A DNA stretch of 64,000 nucleotides, taken from assembly GCA_015057115.1 (NCBI GenBank), contig SVEZ01000002.1, positions 1 to 64,000 on the forward strand. The letters are read 5' to 3'. Shown here piece by piece: positions 17,226 to 25,779 of this stretch; the stretch's first letter is position 1; every line of letters begins with the position of its first letter. Position numbers and translations under genes: made by a program. Under the pieces are notes generated by a model. The model saw nothing but the letters and a program-made list of their open reading frames with translations. It ran no database searches and was not told the origin of the DNA. The DNA comes from Lachnospiraceae bacterium (GTDB lineage: Bacteria; Bacillota; Clostridia; Lachnospirales; Lachnospiraceae).

Positions 17226-18854
17226 ATGACTGATTCTAAGATCCAGTTTTTTACATCCATGATTATGAATGTAAACAAGACCGACATCGCTACCGCAGCC
17301 AATGAAGCAGTAAACGCTTCCCTTCCTCAGTTCGGCAACGTACTAAGCAATGCCGGATCCGAGAAAATGCAAATGCGGCAAACCGATGCAGGTCAAGAGT
17401 TATTTCCTCAGCTTACCAAGACCCAGGGAGGGCAGGAAGCCACTGCAAGGACGCAGACTAACAGTTCTCCACAGCAGGTAAAGGCTGAAAGCAGCGGAGC
17501 TAAAGTGAAATTTGAACAGAAGCTTCAGCAGGCAAAAGAAAAAGCAGAAACTTTACCGGACAATGTGGAAGATGTTATGGCGCAGCTGAACACCGCCATT
17601 GTGCAGACAGTGTGCGAAGGCCTGAATGTGAAGGAAGAGGATTTGGTAGCCGCTCTTGATGAGTTGGGATTATCCATTACCGATCTTTTGGATTCTTCCA
17701 ATCTGGCACAGGTATTTTCTTACTTTTCTGAAGAAGCTCCGCTGGTTGAGGTGTTACTTAACACCGATTACTTACAGACAGTGGACAATTTAACGGTAGC
17801 AACCGCTGAAGTGTTGAATGAATTTGAGATGACGCTTCCGGAATTTACCCAGCTTCTTGAGAATGTAAAGAACCAGATGCCGCAGCTTGTAGAACCACAG
17901 GCAGTTGTGGAGCCACAGGTAGAGGAAGTGGTACAGACAGTTCCGACAGAAGGGTTGGAAGTTGCAAGTACTGAAACTTCACAGGAGGTAATGACTTCTG
18001 AAGAGGTAGTGCCTGAAGCAGTTGTAGCGGAAGAAACTGTTACGAACCCGGAGAACAAGCCGGTAGTAATGGAAGCCGTTAAGACCGAAGTGATTCGGGA
18101 TGACCGTTCGGTGGTAGAAGAACCACAGACAGAGATGGTGGAAGAAGTTCCTGAGGAGAATGTAGCCATTATATCTGAGAAGACAGATGCAAATGCGGAA
18201 TCCCAAGAAGATGAAGGAAACGATCTTTCCCAGAATCTTTCCAAACTCTTCGAGAAGAAGCCGGTGAAGAATGATGTAGAGCATCATACTGAACCAATGC
18301 ATGCACAGGCTCATGTAGAAACCCAGACCATGGTAACAGCGGAAGGAACCACCGTTACTACGGAAAGTGTGAAGGTAGTAGATTTACAAAATCTTGTAAC
18401 AGAGATTACCAACTACATCCGGATGCACGCAGTAGGAAATGAAATTTCCTCCATCGAAATGCAGCTTACCCCTGCAAATCTTGGTAAAGTTCTTGTGGAA
18501 GTGGTTACCAATCAGGGTGAAATTACTGCAAGAATTGCAACCCAGACCGAAGCTGCGAAAGAAGCAATGGAAGCCAACATGGTTACATTGAAAGACAACC
18601 TGGAATCTCAGGGAATTAAGGTAAATGCAGTTGAAGTTACTGTAGAGACCCACAGTTTTGAAGAGAATCTTCAGGAAGATGGCAGCAAGGAACAGGAACA
18701 GCTTAGAAGAGAGCAGGAAAAAGAGAATCGTCGCAACAACTTAAACCTTAATGAAATGACTTTAGAAGACTTAGAGGGTCTTATGAGTGAAGAGGACATG
18801 GTAGTAGCGAAGATGATGAAAGACAATGGAAACGTCATGAATGTAGGCGTTTAG
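17226..18854 (+). CDS. fliK: Flagellar hook-length control protein FliK
   Basis: 542 residues. The long central part is low in complexity, with many Val/Glu/Thr/Gln runs (about 220-370), typical of the molecular-ruler region. The C-terminal domain (about 390-490) has the Flg_hook signature EISSIEMQLTPANLGKVLVE then AKEAMEANMVTLKDNLESQG, which contacts FlhB and switches export from hook to filament proteins. AAAGGAGG lies upstream of the ATG. It precedes flgD as expected. Confidence 0.93.
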   Translation: MTDSKIQFFTSMIMNVNKTDIATAANEAVNASLPQFGNVLSNAGSEKMQMRQTDAGQELFPQLTKTQGGQEATARTQTNSSPQQVKAESSGAKVKFEQKLQQAKEKAETLPDNVEDVMAQLNTAIVQTVCEGLNVKEEDLVAALDELGLSITDLLDSSNLAQVFSYFSEEAPLVEVLLNTDYLQTVDNLTVATAEVLNEFEMTLPEFTQLLENVKNQMPQLVEPQAVVEPQVEEVVQTVPTEGLEVASTETSQEVMTSEEVVPEAVVAEETVTNPENKPVVMEAVKTEVIRDDRSVVEEPQTEMVEEVPEENVAIISEKTDANAESQEDEGNDLSQNLSKLFEKKPVKNDVEHHTEPMHAQAHVETQTMVTAEGTTVTTESVKVVDLQNLVTEITNYIRMHAVGNEISSIEMQLTPANLGKVLVEVVTNQGEITARIATQTEAAKEAMEANMVTLKDNLESQGIKVNAVEVTVETHSFEENLQEDGSKEQEQLRREQEKENRRNNLNLNEMTLEDLEGLMSEEDMVVAKMMKDNGNVMNVGV

Positions 18855-18868
18855 AAAGGAGTAAGCGT

Positions 18869-19645
18869 ATGGCAATTACCGCAATCGTAGATCAGGGTAA
18901 GATTGTTAATAACGGACAGCCGGATAGTGCAAAGGAAACAACCAAGACCAGTAATAGCGAAGCTACACAGGATATGTTTTTACAGCTTTTGGTTGCTGAA
19001 ATGAAATATCAGGACCCGTTAGAGCCAACATCCAATACAGAGTGGATTGGACAGTATGCGACTTTTACACAGATTGAGCAGAGTACGGCAATGCAGGGAA
19101 GCATGAAGCAGATGGAAGCATCTCAGCTTGTTGGTAAGCAGGTAATCATGAAGAGTACCAATAACCTTACCGGCGAAACCAATTACTTCAGCGGCATGGT
19201 AGATTACATGTATGTAGAAGAAGGAAAGGTTTACTTATCTGTAAACAATGAACTTTACAGCATTGATGATTTGGACACCGTAGTGGATCCGGATTATATG
19301 GATGCAGTACAGGGCGGCAAAGATATTGATGCTATGTTGGCGAAGTTACCGGCTGTTAAATCCATTAACTATCATCAGGATGGTAATCTGATTATGCAGA
19401 TTCGTCAGAAGTATGAGACCATGAATGATTACCAGAAGAGCTTCGTTAATAAAGATTCTGTGAAATTGTTGGAGGAATACGAAGCAAGACTTAAGGAAAT
19501 CGAGCCGGAACCCGATACAGATAATAGCACTGGTGAACAGGAATCCGGAAGTACAGAAGGTACAGGAAACACCGAAGGCACAACCAATAATGAAGGTGCA
19601 AATGGTGACAACAATTCCAACGGAGATACCGGAAACCAGCCGTAG
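18869..19645 (+). CDS. flgD: Hook assembly protein FlgD with C-terminal extension
   Basis: 258 residues. Residues 25-75 carry the FlgD hallmark DMFLQLLVAEMKYQDPLEPT followed by WIGQYATFTQIEQS; residues 90-140 match the hook-capping domain. Beyond this is an additional helix-rich piece (DYQKSFVNKDSVKLLEEYEA) like the linker helices of clostridial surface proteins, and a 37-residue Gly/Thr/Asn/Glu tail. B. subtilis FlgD is much shorter. FlgD caps the growing hook and is later discarded. The extension is seen; its function is unknown. Confidence 0.93.
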   Translation: MAITAIVDQGKIVNNGQPDSAKETTKTSNSEATQDMFLQLLVAEMKYQDPLEPTSNTEWIGQYATFTQIEQSTAMQGSMKQMEASQLVGKQVIMKSTNNLTGETNYFSGMVDYMYVEEGKVYLSVNNELYSIDDLDTVVDPDYMDAVQGGKDIDAMLAKLPAVKSINYHQDGNLIMQIRQKYETMNDYQKSFVNKDSVKLLEEYEARLKEIEPEPDTDNSTGEQESGSTEGTGNTEGTTNNEGANGDNNSNGDTGNQP

Positions 19646-19684
19646 CCGAAAATGGAATTTCAGGCAGGAAAAGGAGAGTAAAAT

Positions 19685-20086
19685 ATGGGAATTGATAAAT
19701 TACATAACCAGTTTGCCTCCATTGAACAGGTCACTGATCAATACCTGAATCAAAAGACCACGGTGGGAAGCGCATCCCAAACCTTTAATGGCTTAACCTT
19801 TGAAGAGATTTTAAGGCAGAAGAAACATCCGGAAGAACTTCGTTTTTCCAAACATGCGGAGAATCGTTTAAGCGACCGGAACATTACCTTATCAAAGGAG
19901 CAGCTGAATCGATTGAATTCAGGTGCAAGGAAGGCATCGGAGAAAGGAATCAATGAGTCTTTAGTTATGGTAGATTCCTTAGCTTTTATCGTAAATGTGA
20001 AGAACAACACGGTAATCACAGCAATGGATTCTACAGATTCCAACGAAAACATTTATACAAATATTGATGGGGCTGTAATTATGTAG
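19685..20086 (+). CDS. TIGR02530-type flagellar operon protein
   Basis: 133 residues, soluble. LRFSKHAENRLSDRNITLSKEQLNRLNSGARKA followed by MVDSLAFIVNVKNNTVITAMD is the signature of the TIGR02530 family, small proteins encoded next to flgD/flgE in Firmicutes flagellar operons. The biochemical role is not established. It lies between flgD and flgE, with AAAGGAG ahead of the ATG. Confidence 0.88.
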   Translation: MGIDKLHNQFASIEQVTDQYLNQKTTVGSASQTFNGLTFEEILRQKKHPEELRFSKHAENRLSDRNITLSKEQLNRLNSGARKASEKGINESLVMVDSLAFIVNVKNNTVITAMDSTDSNENIYTNIDGAVIM

Positions 20087-20106
20087 CTGGACCGATAAGG
20101 AAGCAC

Positions 20107-20161
20107 TTCATCTTTGAATGACGGATAAGATGAATTACAATAGCCCCTCCAATGAAGGAGG
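20107..20161 (+). promoter_or_regulatory. flgE leader with hairpin covering the ribosome binding site
   Basis: Two inverted repeats lie in the 84-base gap before flgE: TTCATCT/AGATGAA (20107-20113 with 20128-20134) and CCTCC/GGAGG (20146-20150 with 20157-20161, loop AATGAA). The right arm of the second is the flgE Shine-Dalgarno sequence itself, 9 bases before the ATG, so pairing would hide it. Confidence 0.45.
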
Positions 20162-20170
20162 AAATGACCT

Positions 20171-22381
20171 ATGATGAGATCATTATATTCTGGTGTTGCC
20201 GGATTAAAGACACATCAGACCAAAATGGACGTTATCGGTAACAACATCGCTAACGTTAACACAGTTGCGTTCAAATCCACATCTGTAAACTTCAACGAAA
20301 TCTATTACCAGACCACCCAGGGCGCCAGCGGCCCGAACACCACTACCGGCCAGGGCGGTGTCAATGCAAAGCAGATCGGTCTTGGTGTTGCTATGGCATC
20401 CACCATGGTTAACATTAAGCAGGCCGGAGCTACCCAGACTACCGGTGGCGCATTCGATATTAAGATTAACGGCGACAGCTTCTTCATCGTAAACGATGGA
20501 AGCAAGAATCTTTTTACACGTGCAGGTTCCTTCTACGTTGATGCAGCAGGTAACCTTGCTATGACCTCTACCGGTTACAACGTAATGGGATGGCAGGTAG
20601 ATAAAGAAAGCGGACTTATTAAGAAAGATACGGTATCTGCACTCCGTATTATGTCTGCAGAGAATATGACTTCCGCTCCGGAAGCAACCCAGAAAGCGGT
20701 TGCAGCAGGTGTGTTGGATGCAAATGCAAAGGCAACCAAGACAGATGATGGATATATTATGAACCTGAATTTCTATGATGCTTTAGGTTATCAGTATACC
20801 GCAAAGTTCAAGGTACAGGATAGCAAGAGTGGAGATAAGGGTGTATACAGAGTTTCATTGACAGATGTTCTCGATAGTAATTCTAGATCTGTTATTACAG
20901 GTGCACATACAGCCGGTGAATTGTTTGGTGCAGCGGATAGTGATTCTGCTGATACAGGTTCTTTAATTGCCGGACGAACATTTGTAAATCCTGTTAAAGC
21001 ATCTGGTACTGTTACGGAGGATGAGGCTATTAAACAAACATTCCAGAATTTCTTCCGTGCATATTACAATGATACTAAGGATTATGCAACACCGACAACA
21101 ATTAAGGCATATGATGCGAGTGGTAATGTGCTTACTGATGAGAAGGCAAAGACCATTATGCCATATTTTATTCAGAATCAATCAACAAAGCAGATGATTG
21201 AAAATGCTTACTATTTTGCGGATGAAGATAATAAATTGTATAAAGCCGTATTTAAAAAAGATGATACAGGCGCTGTTACAGAGATTACTTATGTGTCATT
21301 GGGATGTAGCAAAATTCCGGATGATTTAAAGGATAAGATTACTGAAAATGAGATTGCCATTGATAAAAAGAGAATCCACGATATGTTACAGGATAATTTC
21401 TCTGGTATAGATGCAAATATTTATATTGATGGAGAATCAAAATTGACAGATGAGTCAAAGTATTATGATGAGATTACTCTTACAGACGGAACAAAATTCA
21501 CTTCCATTTATCCGTGCAGATTAGAAAGAACCGGAACAACAGAACCATATCAGTATAGAGTGTTTACAGGAAGTTCTTATGTACCGGCTGAGGGTACCAG
21601 TGGTGAAAAGAATTATACTACTTTAGATGCATTGAGTAATGAATTAAAAAGTACTTCTCTGTTTAAGAGCAATGCAAAAAGTCTTGATGCAATTACAACT
21701 TCTTTGGAGAATTATAAGAATGGCACAAACGCAGTAAAAGAGTATTCTGCTGATAAGAATGATGTATATGAAATTGGATTGAAAGGTACATCTTATTACA
21801 GTGAACTCAAATTCAATGAAGGTGATGGAACCTTTATTAGCATTGGAAACGCAGATGCTGCTGTTTTGGGAATGTCTACATTAAATACAGAAGGAATTAG
21901 TGGACCGTTTGAGAATATCTCCATTGATTTTACACAGACAACCAACTACAACAATGGTGGTTCTTCTACCTTGGGCTTAGACAAGGGTGACAAGGATGGC
22001 AAGGATGCCGGTAAGAAGCTTGGTGCCATGACCGGAATTTCCATTGATAAAAATGGTATGGTATTCGGTTCTTACGACAATGGTAATACTGTGCTTTTGG
22101 CTCAGATTGCAGTTGCAAACTTTGCTAACGCTTCCGGTCTTGAGAAGGTAGGAGAGAACTGTTATGAGACAACCTTGAACTCCGGTGAGTTCGATGGTAT
22201 CGGTGTTGAAATCGGTGCAAACGGTGGCTCCATGACAACCGGAGCTTTGGAAATGAGTAACGTAGACCTTTCCAATGAGTTTACCGATATGATTACCACC
22301 CAGCGTGGATTCCAGGCAAACTCCAGAATTATTACCACTTCCGATACACTTTTGGAAGAGTTGATCAATCTGAAGAGATAA
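20171..22381 (+). CDS. flgE: Flagellar hook protein FlgE
   Basis: 736 residues, long for a hook protein. The N-terminus (MMRSLYSGVAGLKTHQTKMD then VIGNNIANVNTVAFKSTSVN) and C-terminus (GALEMSNVDLSNEFTDMITT then QRGFQANSRIITTSDTLLEE) are the conserved D0/D1 parts. About 240-570 is a variable, surface-exposed insert encoded by DNA that is clearly AT-richer (about 31 percent GC by hand count at 21181-21480, versus about 55 percent at 20281-20460). This fits recombinational exchange of the outer domain. A terminator follows. Confidence 0.95.
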   Translation: MMRSLYSGVAGLKTHQTKMDVIGNNIANVNTVAFKSTSVNFNEIYYQTTQGASGPNTTTGQGGVNAKQIGLGVAMASTMVNIKQAGATQTTGGAFDIKINGDSFFIVNDGSKNLFTRAGSFYVDAAGNLAMTSTGYNVMGWQVDKESGLIKKDTVSALRIMSAENMTSAPEATQKAVAAGVLDANAKATKTDDGYIMNLNFYDALGYQYTAKFKVQDSKSGDKGVYRVSLTDVLDSNSRSVITGAHTAGELFGAADSDSADTGSLIAGRTFVNPVKASGTVTEDEAIKQTFQNFFRAYYNDTKDYATPTTIKAYDASGNVLTDEKAKTIMPYFIQNQSTKQMIENAYYFADEDNKLYKAVFKKDDTGAVTEITYVSLGCSKIPDDLKDKITENEIAIDKKRIHDMLQDNFSGIDANIYIDGESKLTDESKYYDEITLTDGTKFTSIYPCRLERTGTTEPYQYRVFTGSSYVPAEGTSGEKNYTTLDALSNELKSTSLFKSNAKSLDAITTSLENYKNGTNAVKEYSADKNDVYEIGLKGTSYYSELKFNEGDGTFISIGNADAAVLGMSTLNTEGISGPFENISIDFTQTTNYNNGGSSTLGLDKGDKDGKDAGKKLGAMTGISIDKNGMVFGSYDNGNTVLLAQIAVANFANASGLEKVGENCYETTLNSGEFDGIGVEIGANGGSMTTGALEMSNVDLSNEFTDMITTQRGFQANSRIITTSDTLLEELINLKR

Positions 22382-22417
22382 TTGTTTGGGATAATGGTTT
22401 TATAAGAAATAGGATTG

Positions 22418-22446
22418 CAGGGCTGCCGATTGGCAGCCCTGTTTTT
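22418..22446 (+). terminator. Rho-independent terminator after flgE
   Basis: A perfect 10-bp stem CAGGGCTGCC/GGCAGCCCTG with loop GATT, then T5. It ends the first flagellar transcription unit. Confidence 0.92.
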
Positions 22447-22509
22447 CAATAAATTAATAATTGGGGCAAGGTTGATTAAAAAAATGAAAAGAAAATACCT
22501 TAAAACTAT

Positions 22510-22538
22510 TGAACTATTATTGATGATGTAGTATAGAA
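22510..22538 (+). promoter_or_regulatory. SigA-like promoter with no downstream gene
   Basis: -35 TTGAAC (22510-22515), a 17-base spacer, and TATAGA (22533-22538) as -10, overlapping an alternative TAGAAT. No open reading frame with a ribosome site follows on the plus strand, so it may drive a non-coding RNA. Confidence 0.5.
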
Positions 22539-22544
22539 TAAATA

Positions 22545-22722
22545 ACAAATTGTGGGCTTCAGAGGCCGAAAATTCAGAGGTTTAATGCATTGTTCCAAGA
22601 CTGAAATAACTTGGGGGTTAATTCTAGGTGTTTCGCAACCGAGATAATGAAGCAATGCTTCATTATCCATAATAGTGAGGCTTAATTTTCTTAGCGGGGA
22701 TTAATTCCTCGCTATAATTTTA
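22545..22722 (+). ncRNA. Candidate small non-coding RNA
   Basis: Downstream of the orphan promoter is about 175 bases of non-coding DNA with several inverted repeats: CCAAG/CTTGG around 22595-22613, a perfect 11-bp stem GATAATGAAGC/GCTTCATTATC with loop AAT (22643-22667), and TAGCGGGGA/TCCTCGCTA (22692-22714, one G-U pair) followed by TAATTTTA as a weak terminator-like end. I do not recognise a known RNA family; c-di-GMP riboswitch cores are absent. Existence and boundaries are inferred. Confidence 0.35.
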
Positions 22723-22769
22723 TGGAGGGGAGTAGAACTTCGAAGCAACAGACAAGCATTCTTAAATGA

Positions 22770-23130
22770 TTAGGAGATTAGGGTGTTAGCCTGGCAGAAG
22801 ATATTTGGCTTCAGGCAAACGTCCAAATTAGCCTGAAATGCAAAAGAGAGAGCCAGGCAAACGTCCAAATTAGCCTGAAATGCAAAAGAGAGAGCCAGGC
22901 AAACGTCAAGATTAGCCTGAAATGAAAAAGAGAAAACCAGGCAAACGTCCGGATTAGCCTGAAACACAAAAAAGAGCTCTAGGCAAACGTGTTCGGTTAG
23001 CCTGAAATGAATAATAGAGCGCTAGGCAAAGATTTGGATTAGCCTGAAACGAAAAAAGGAGCGTCAGGCAAATATCTCGATTAGCCGGAAATGAAAAAGA
23101 GAGCAACAGGCAAACATCGCCGATAGCCTG
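22770..23130. repeat. Array of 42-bp palindromic tandem repeats
   Basis: Eight units begin at 22812, 22854, 22896, 22938, 22980, 23023, 23065 and 23107, spaced 42 bp (one 43), with a decayed ninth at 22770. Each holds a small hairpin, CAGGC-AAA...TTA-GCCTG (first base T in two units), around a variable 6-8 base tip, then an A/G-rich spacer like GAAATGCAAAAGAGAG. Units 1 and 2 are identical; later ones diverge mainly in the tip and spacer while the GCCTG/AGGC arms persist. No protein with a plausible start is encoded. Confidence 0.9.
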
Positions 23131-23144
23131 TAATGCAAGTTAAC

Positions 23145-23174
23145 AACAGGGCTGCCAAAATCGGCTGCCCTGTT
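23145..23174 (-). terminator. Hairpin at the end of the small minus-strand gene
   Basis: AACAGGGC/GCCCTGTT with an inner GCC/GGC and loop AAAATC, 9 bases past the stop of the gene at 23184-23423. The minus-strand tail is only weakly U-rich. Its core CAGGGCTGCC also occurs in the flgE terminator. Confidence 0.55.
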
Positions 23175-23183
23175 AAGATATAG

Positions 23184-23423
23184 TTATTCTTTTTCAGATG
23201 CAAGAAGTTCTTTGGCTTTGGCAAGGTTTTTTGGAAGGATGCCGGTGTTTAAGATGAAATCATCAGTTAAGTTTTGCTGTAGTAGATTTTTTGCAATATC
23301 AATTTGCTCGGAATCGCGGCCCTCCTCACGGCCTTCTTCACGACCTTTTTCATGGCCCATATCATAGCCTTTGATTAAATTTTTCTTTGCGATACCAATA
23401 CTGTAACTGCCCATGCCGGACAC
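23184..23423 (-). CDS. Small protein like the C-terminal tail of Rpn/PD-(D/E)XK nucleases
   Basis: 79 residues, starting 9 bases after a perfect AAAGGAGGTG, so probably translated. The segment GHEKGREEGREEGRDSEQID, then IAKNLLQQNLTDDFILNTGI, matches the coiled, Gly/Arg/Glu-repeat tail that ends Rpn-family (recombination-promoting nuclease, putative transposase) proteins; the nuclease domain itself is missing. It may be a remnant placed behind a good ribosome site or an internally started tail product. It lies alone on the minus strand between two flagellar gene blocks. Confidence 0.6.
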   Translation of the reverse strand: MSGMGSYSIGIAKKNLIKGYDMGHEKGREEGREEGRDSEQIDIAKNLLQQNLTDDFILNTGILPKNLAKAKELLASEKE

Positions 23424-23534
23424 CTCCTTTGATAACGTAGCTGAGCCTGCAAAGATGGAAAGCAGAAATACAAAAAAAATACCGAATTTTACACGTGAAT
23501 ATAGCTAAAAAGGTTTCCCAAAGCAGAAGAAATA

Positions 23535-23543
23535 TGTTATACT
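23535..23543 (+). promoter_or_regulatory. Possible extended -10 promoter of the first chemoreceptor
   Basis: TGTTATACT combines an extended TG with -10 TATACT at 23538-23543, about 46 bases before the ATG. The -35 region (TTCCCA near 23515) is poor. A clear SigD promoter, expected for a chemoreceptor, is not visible. Confidence 0.35.
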
Positions 23544-23588
23544 GTAGCGTAGTAAAGTAATATAATAATCATAGAGGAGAGATGACAA

Positions 23589-25613
23589 ATGACAAAGAAG
23601 GCAAAAGAGAAGACTGTGCGTTCCAGACGTACAATATCCGGAAAACTGCTGAGAATTTTAATTCCAATGATAGCAGTTTCCATCGTATGCATCATTTTTA
23701 TCCTTTCAAACAGAGCAAGGGGATTAATCGTTGATTTGGCAAAAAGTTCTTTGGAACAGGAAACAAAAGCGAATGCAAATCAGTTCAGCAGGGATATTAA
23801 TGTATTTGTTGGAAGAATTGATGAAATTGGAGACGCATTAGAGCGTTTTGAGTTTAAAGATGATCAGGACATTCTCAGTTATCTGGAAGCTGAGACCATG
23901 TCATTATCAGATAGCTGCCCGAACGGTATGTATCTTGCAATTGGAACGGAGGCGTATTATGATGCCAGCGGTTGGGTGCCGGATGCAGGTTGGGTTGCAA
24001 CAGAGAGAGATTGGTACAAAGAAGGTCTTGGGCATGATACATTCCAGTTGGGAATGCCGTACAAAGATGATTCTACCGGTGGAATGGTTGTTACCATTAG
24101 CCGTTCCATTACATTAAGCGATGGCAGAAGCGGTGTTGCAGCTGTTGACCTGAGTCTTGATAAGATTACAGAAACAGTAGGTTCCCTGAAACCGATGAAA
24201 AAAGGTGGAACCATGTTACTGGATAACACATCGATTTTGTCCTATTTTGATCCGGAATATAACGGTACGGATGTTTCCGAACATGCAGACAATAAATTTC
24301 TGCAGGTTGTTTCCGCTAATCTGGATAAAACAGGACAGGTGGAAACGATTAAAGAAAGCGGAAAGACATATTTTGTAGATTTTGAGCCGGTTGAGGGTAC
24401 AACTTGGACATTGGTTTCTTCTGTAGAACAGAAAGACGTCCTTGCAGATTTGAACCAGTTCCAGATGATTTGTTGGGGACTTGCAGCTATAGTAGTTGTA
24501 GTTATTGCAATTGTAACATCCTTCCTCATTGGTAAGATTGTTACCAGACCGGTTAAAAAGCTTACGCAGAATATTACCTATATCACCAATAATGACTTCT
24601 CTATCGAAGTCGATGCAGGTGGCAATGATGAAATCGGTTTAATGAACGCAAATATGAAGAAGTTCATTGAACACATGCGAGAAACACTTGGTGGCATGAA
24701 GATTGAGACCCGCCAGTTGTCTGAGGAAGCGGTAAATAGCCGTAGCTCTTCCGAGAACATGAGTATTCAGGCCAAAGAGCAGTCTGATTCCATGGGACAG
24801 ATTCGTTCCGCTATGGACGGTATGGCCGGAGCGGTTGGAGAATTGGCTACCAACGCAACAGAGCTTGCGGGAATGGTTAGTGATTTAACCAGAGAAGGTA
24901 ATGATACCGACGAGACCATGAAGCTTTTGGTTGAAAAAGCAGGCGAAGGTCAGCGTGACATGAAGATTGTTACCAGCAGCATGGACGCTATTGCAACTGC
25001 AATGCAGGAAATGAACGAGGTTGTTGGTGCAGTTGAGGATAGTGCTAAGAAGATTACTGAAATTGTAGAAATGATTAATTCCATTGCCGGACAGACCAAC
25101 TTGTTGTCTTTGAATGCATCCATTGAGGCAGCCAGAGCAGGTGAAGCCGGACGTGGTTTCGCAGTTGTTGCAACAGAAATTGGATCTTTGGCAAACGACA
25201 GTGCGGATGCCAGCCGTGAGATTAGTGCTATTATTAATGATATCATTGGACAGATTACCAATCTTTCCGAGAAATCTGCAGCCAGTGTAGAAGAAATCAG
25301 CAAGAGCTCTGAAGCAGTGAAGACTGCGGAGAGTACCTTTGTGGAAATCTTTAAGAATCTGGATCTCACTGGTGAATCCATGAAACGTATGATTGGCATG
25401 ATGGGCGACATCGATGATATAGCCAGCAGTGTTGCTGCAATTTCAGAAGAGCAGTCTGCAAGCTCCGAGGAGGTTACGGCAACTGTTGAAAATCTTGCAG
25501 AAAGTGCAGGAGAGGTGGCAGAAGAAAGCAGAAACGTGTCGGATAGTGCAAATACTGTATCTCAATCTGCGGATACCATTAATGAATTTGTAGAAACGTT
25601 TAAATTGGAATAA
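23589..25613 (+). CDS. Methyl-accepting chemotaxis protein (dCACHE type), copy 1
   Basis: 674 residues. Membrane helix 1 is at about 21-40, a double-Cache-like extracellular sensor at about 45-285 ([44 protein letters not shown]), helix 2 at about 297-317 ([20 protein letters not shown]), HAMP at about 320-372, then the cytoplasmic signalling coil with the hairpin tip [20 protein letters not shown] then [20 protein letters not shown], where CheA and CheW bind. The ligand is unknown; many such sensors bind amino acids. GAGGAGA precedes the ATG. It is followed by its own terminator and a paralogue. Confidence 0.95.
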   Translation: MTKKAKEKTVRSRRTISGKLLRILIPMIAVSIVCIIFILSNRARGLIVDLAKSSLEQETKANANQFSRDINVFVGRIDEIGDALERFEFKDDQDILSYLEAETMSLSDSCPNGMYLAIGTEAYYDASGWVPDAGWVATERDWYKEGLGHDTFQLGMPYKDDSTGGMVVTISRSITLSDGRSGVAAVDLSLDKITETVGSLKPMKKGGTMLLDNTSILSYFDPEYNGTDVSEHADNKFLQVVSANLDKTGQVETIKESGKTYFVDFEPVEGTTWTLVSSVEQKDVLADLNQFQMICWGLAAIVVVVIAIVTSFLIGKIVTRPVKKLTQNITYITNNDFSIEVDAGGNDEIGLMNANMKKFIEHMRETLGGMKIETRQLSEEAVNSRSSSENMSIQAKEQSDSMGQIRSAMDGMAGAVGELATNATELAGMVSDLTREGNDTDETMKLLVEKAGEGQRDMKIVTSSMDAIATAMQEMNEVVGAVEDSAKKITEIVEMINSIAGQTNLLSLNASIEAARAGEAGRGFAVVATEIGSLANDSADASREISAIINDIIGQITNLSEKSAASVEEISKSSEAVKTAESTFVEIFKNLDLTGESMKRMIGMMGDIDDIASSVAAISEEQSASSEEVTATVENLAESAGEVAEESRNVSDSANTVSQSADTINEFVETFKLE

Positions 25614-25621
25614 GGTTTTAG

Positions 25622-25657
25622 AAATCCTCGGACAGAATACTGTCCGAGGATTTTTTT
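25622..25657 (+). terminator. Rho-independent terminator after chemoreceptor 1
   Basis: A 13-bp perfect stem (AAATCCTCGGACA, 25622-25634, with 25641-25653), loop GAATAC, then a T run. The two chemoreceptor genes are thus separate transcription units. Confidence 0.92.
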
Positions 25658-25779
25658 AATTGCTTATAAAAACATGGGCTAGCTGTGAAATGTGTGTGTG
25701 AATTTGGTGTAAAAACATATAAATTCATACATTTATGATATAGTAAACCTATAGATTAACGAGAAATACATGAGGAGGA

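Noticed and set aside
22545-22722. Cyclic di-GMP riboswitch
   Set aside because: The context would suit it, but the conserved GEMM core with its tetraloop and receptor sequences is not present, and no gene follows on the same strand.
22770-22967. Minus-strand repeat protein with 14-residue units (FQANLDVCLALSFA)
   Set aside because: The frame comes from the 42-bp repeat being a multiple of three. Only a GTG start exists, with no ribosome site, and a 43-bp unit breaks the frame further along.
22812-23130. CRISPR array
   Set aside because: The period is 42 bp with only 6-8 variable bases per unit, too short for spacers, and each unit is itself a hairpin. No cas genes are present.
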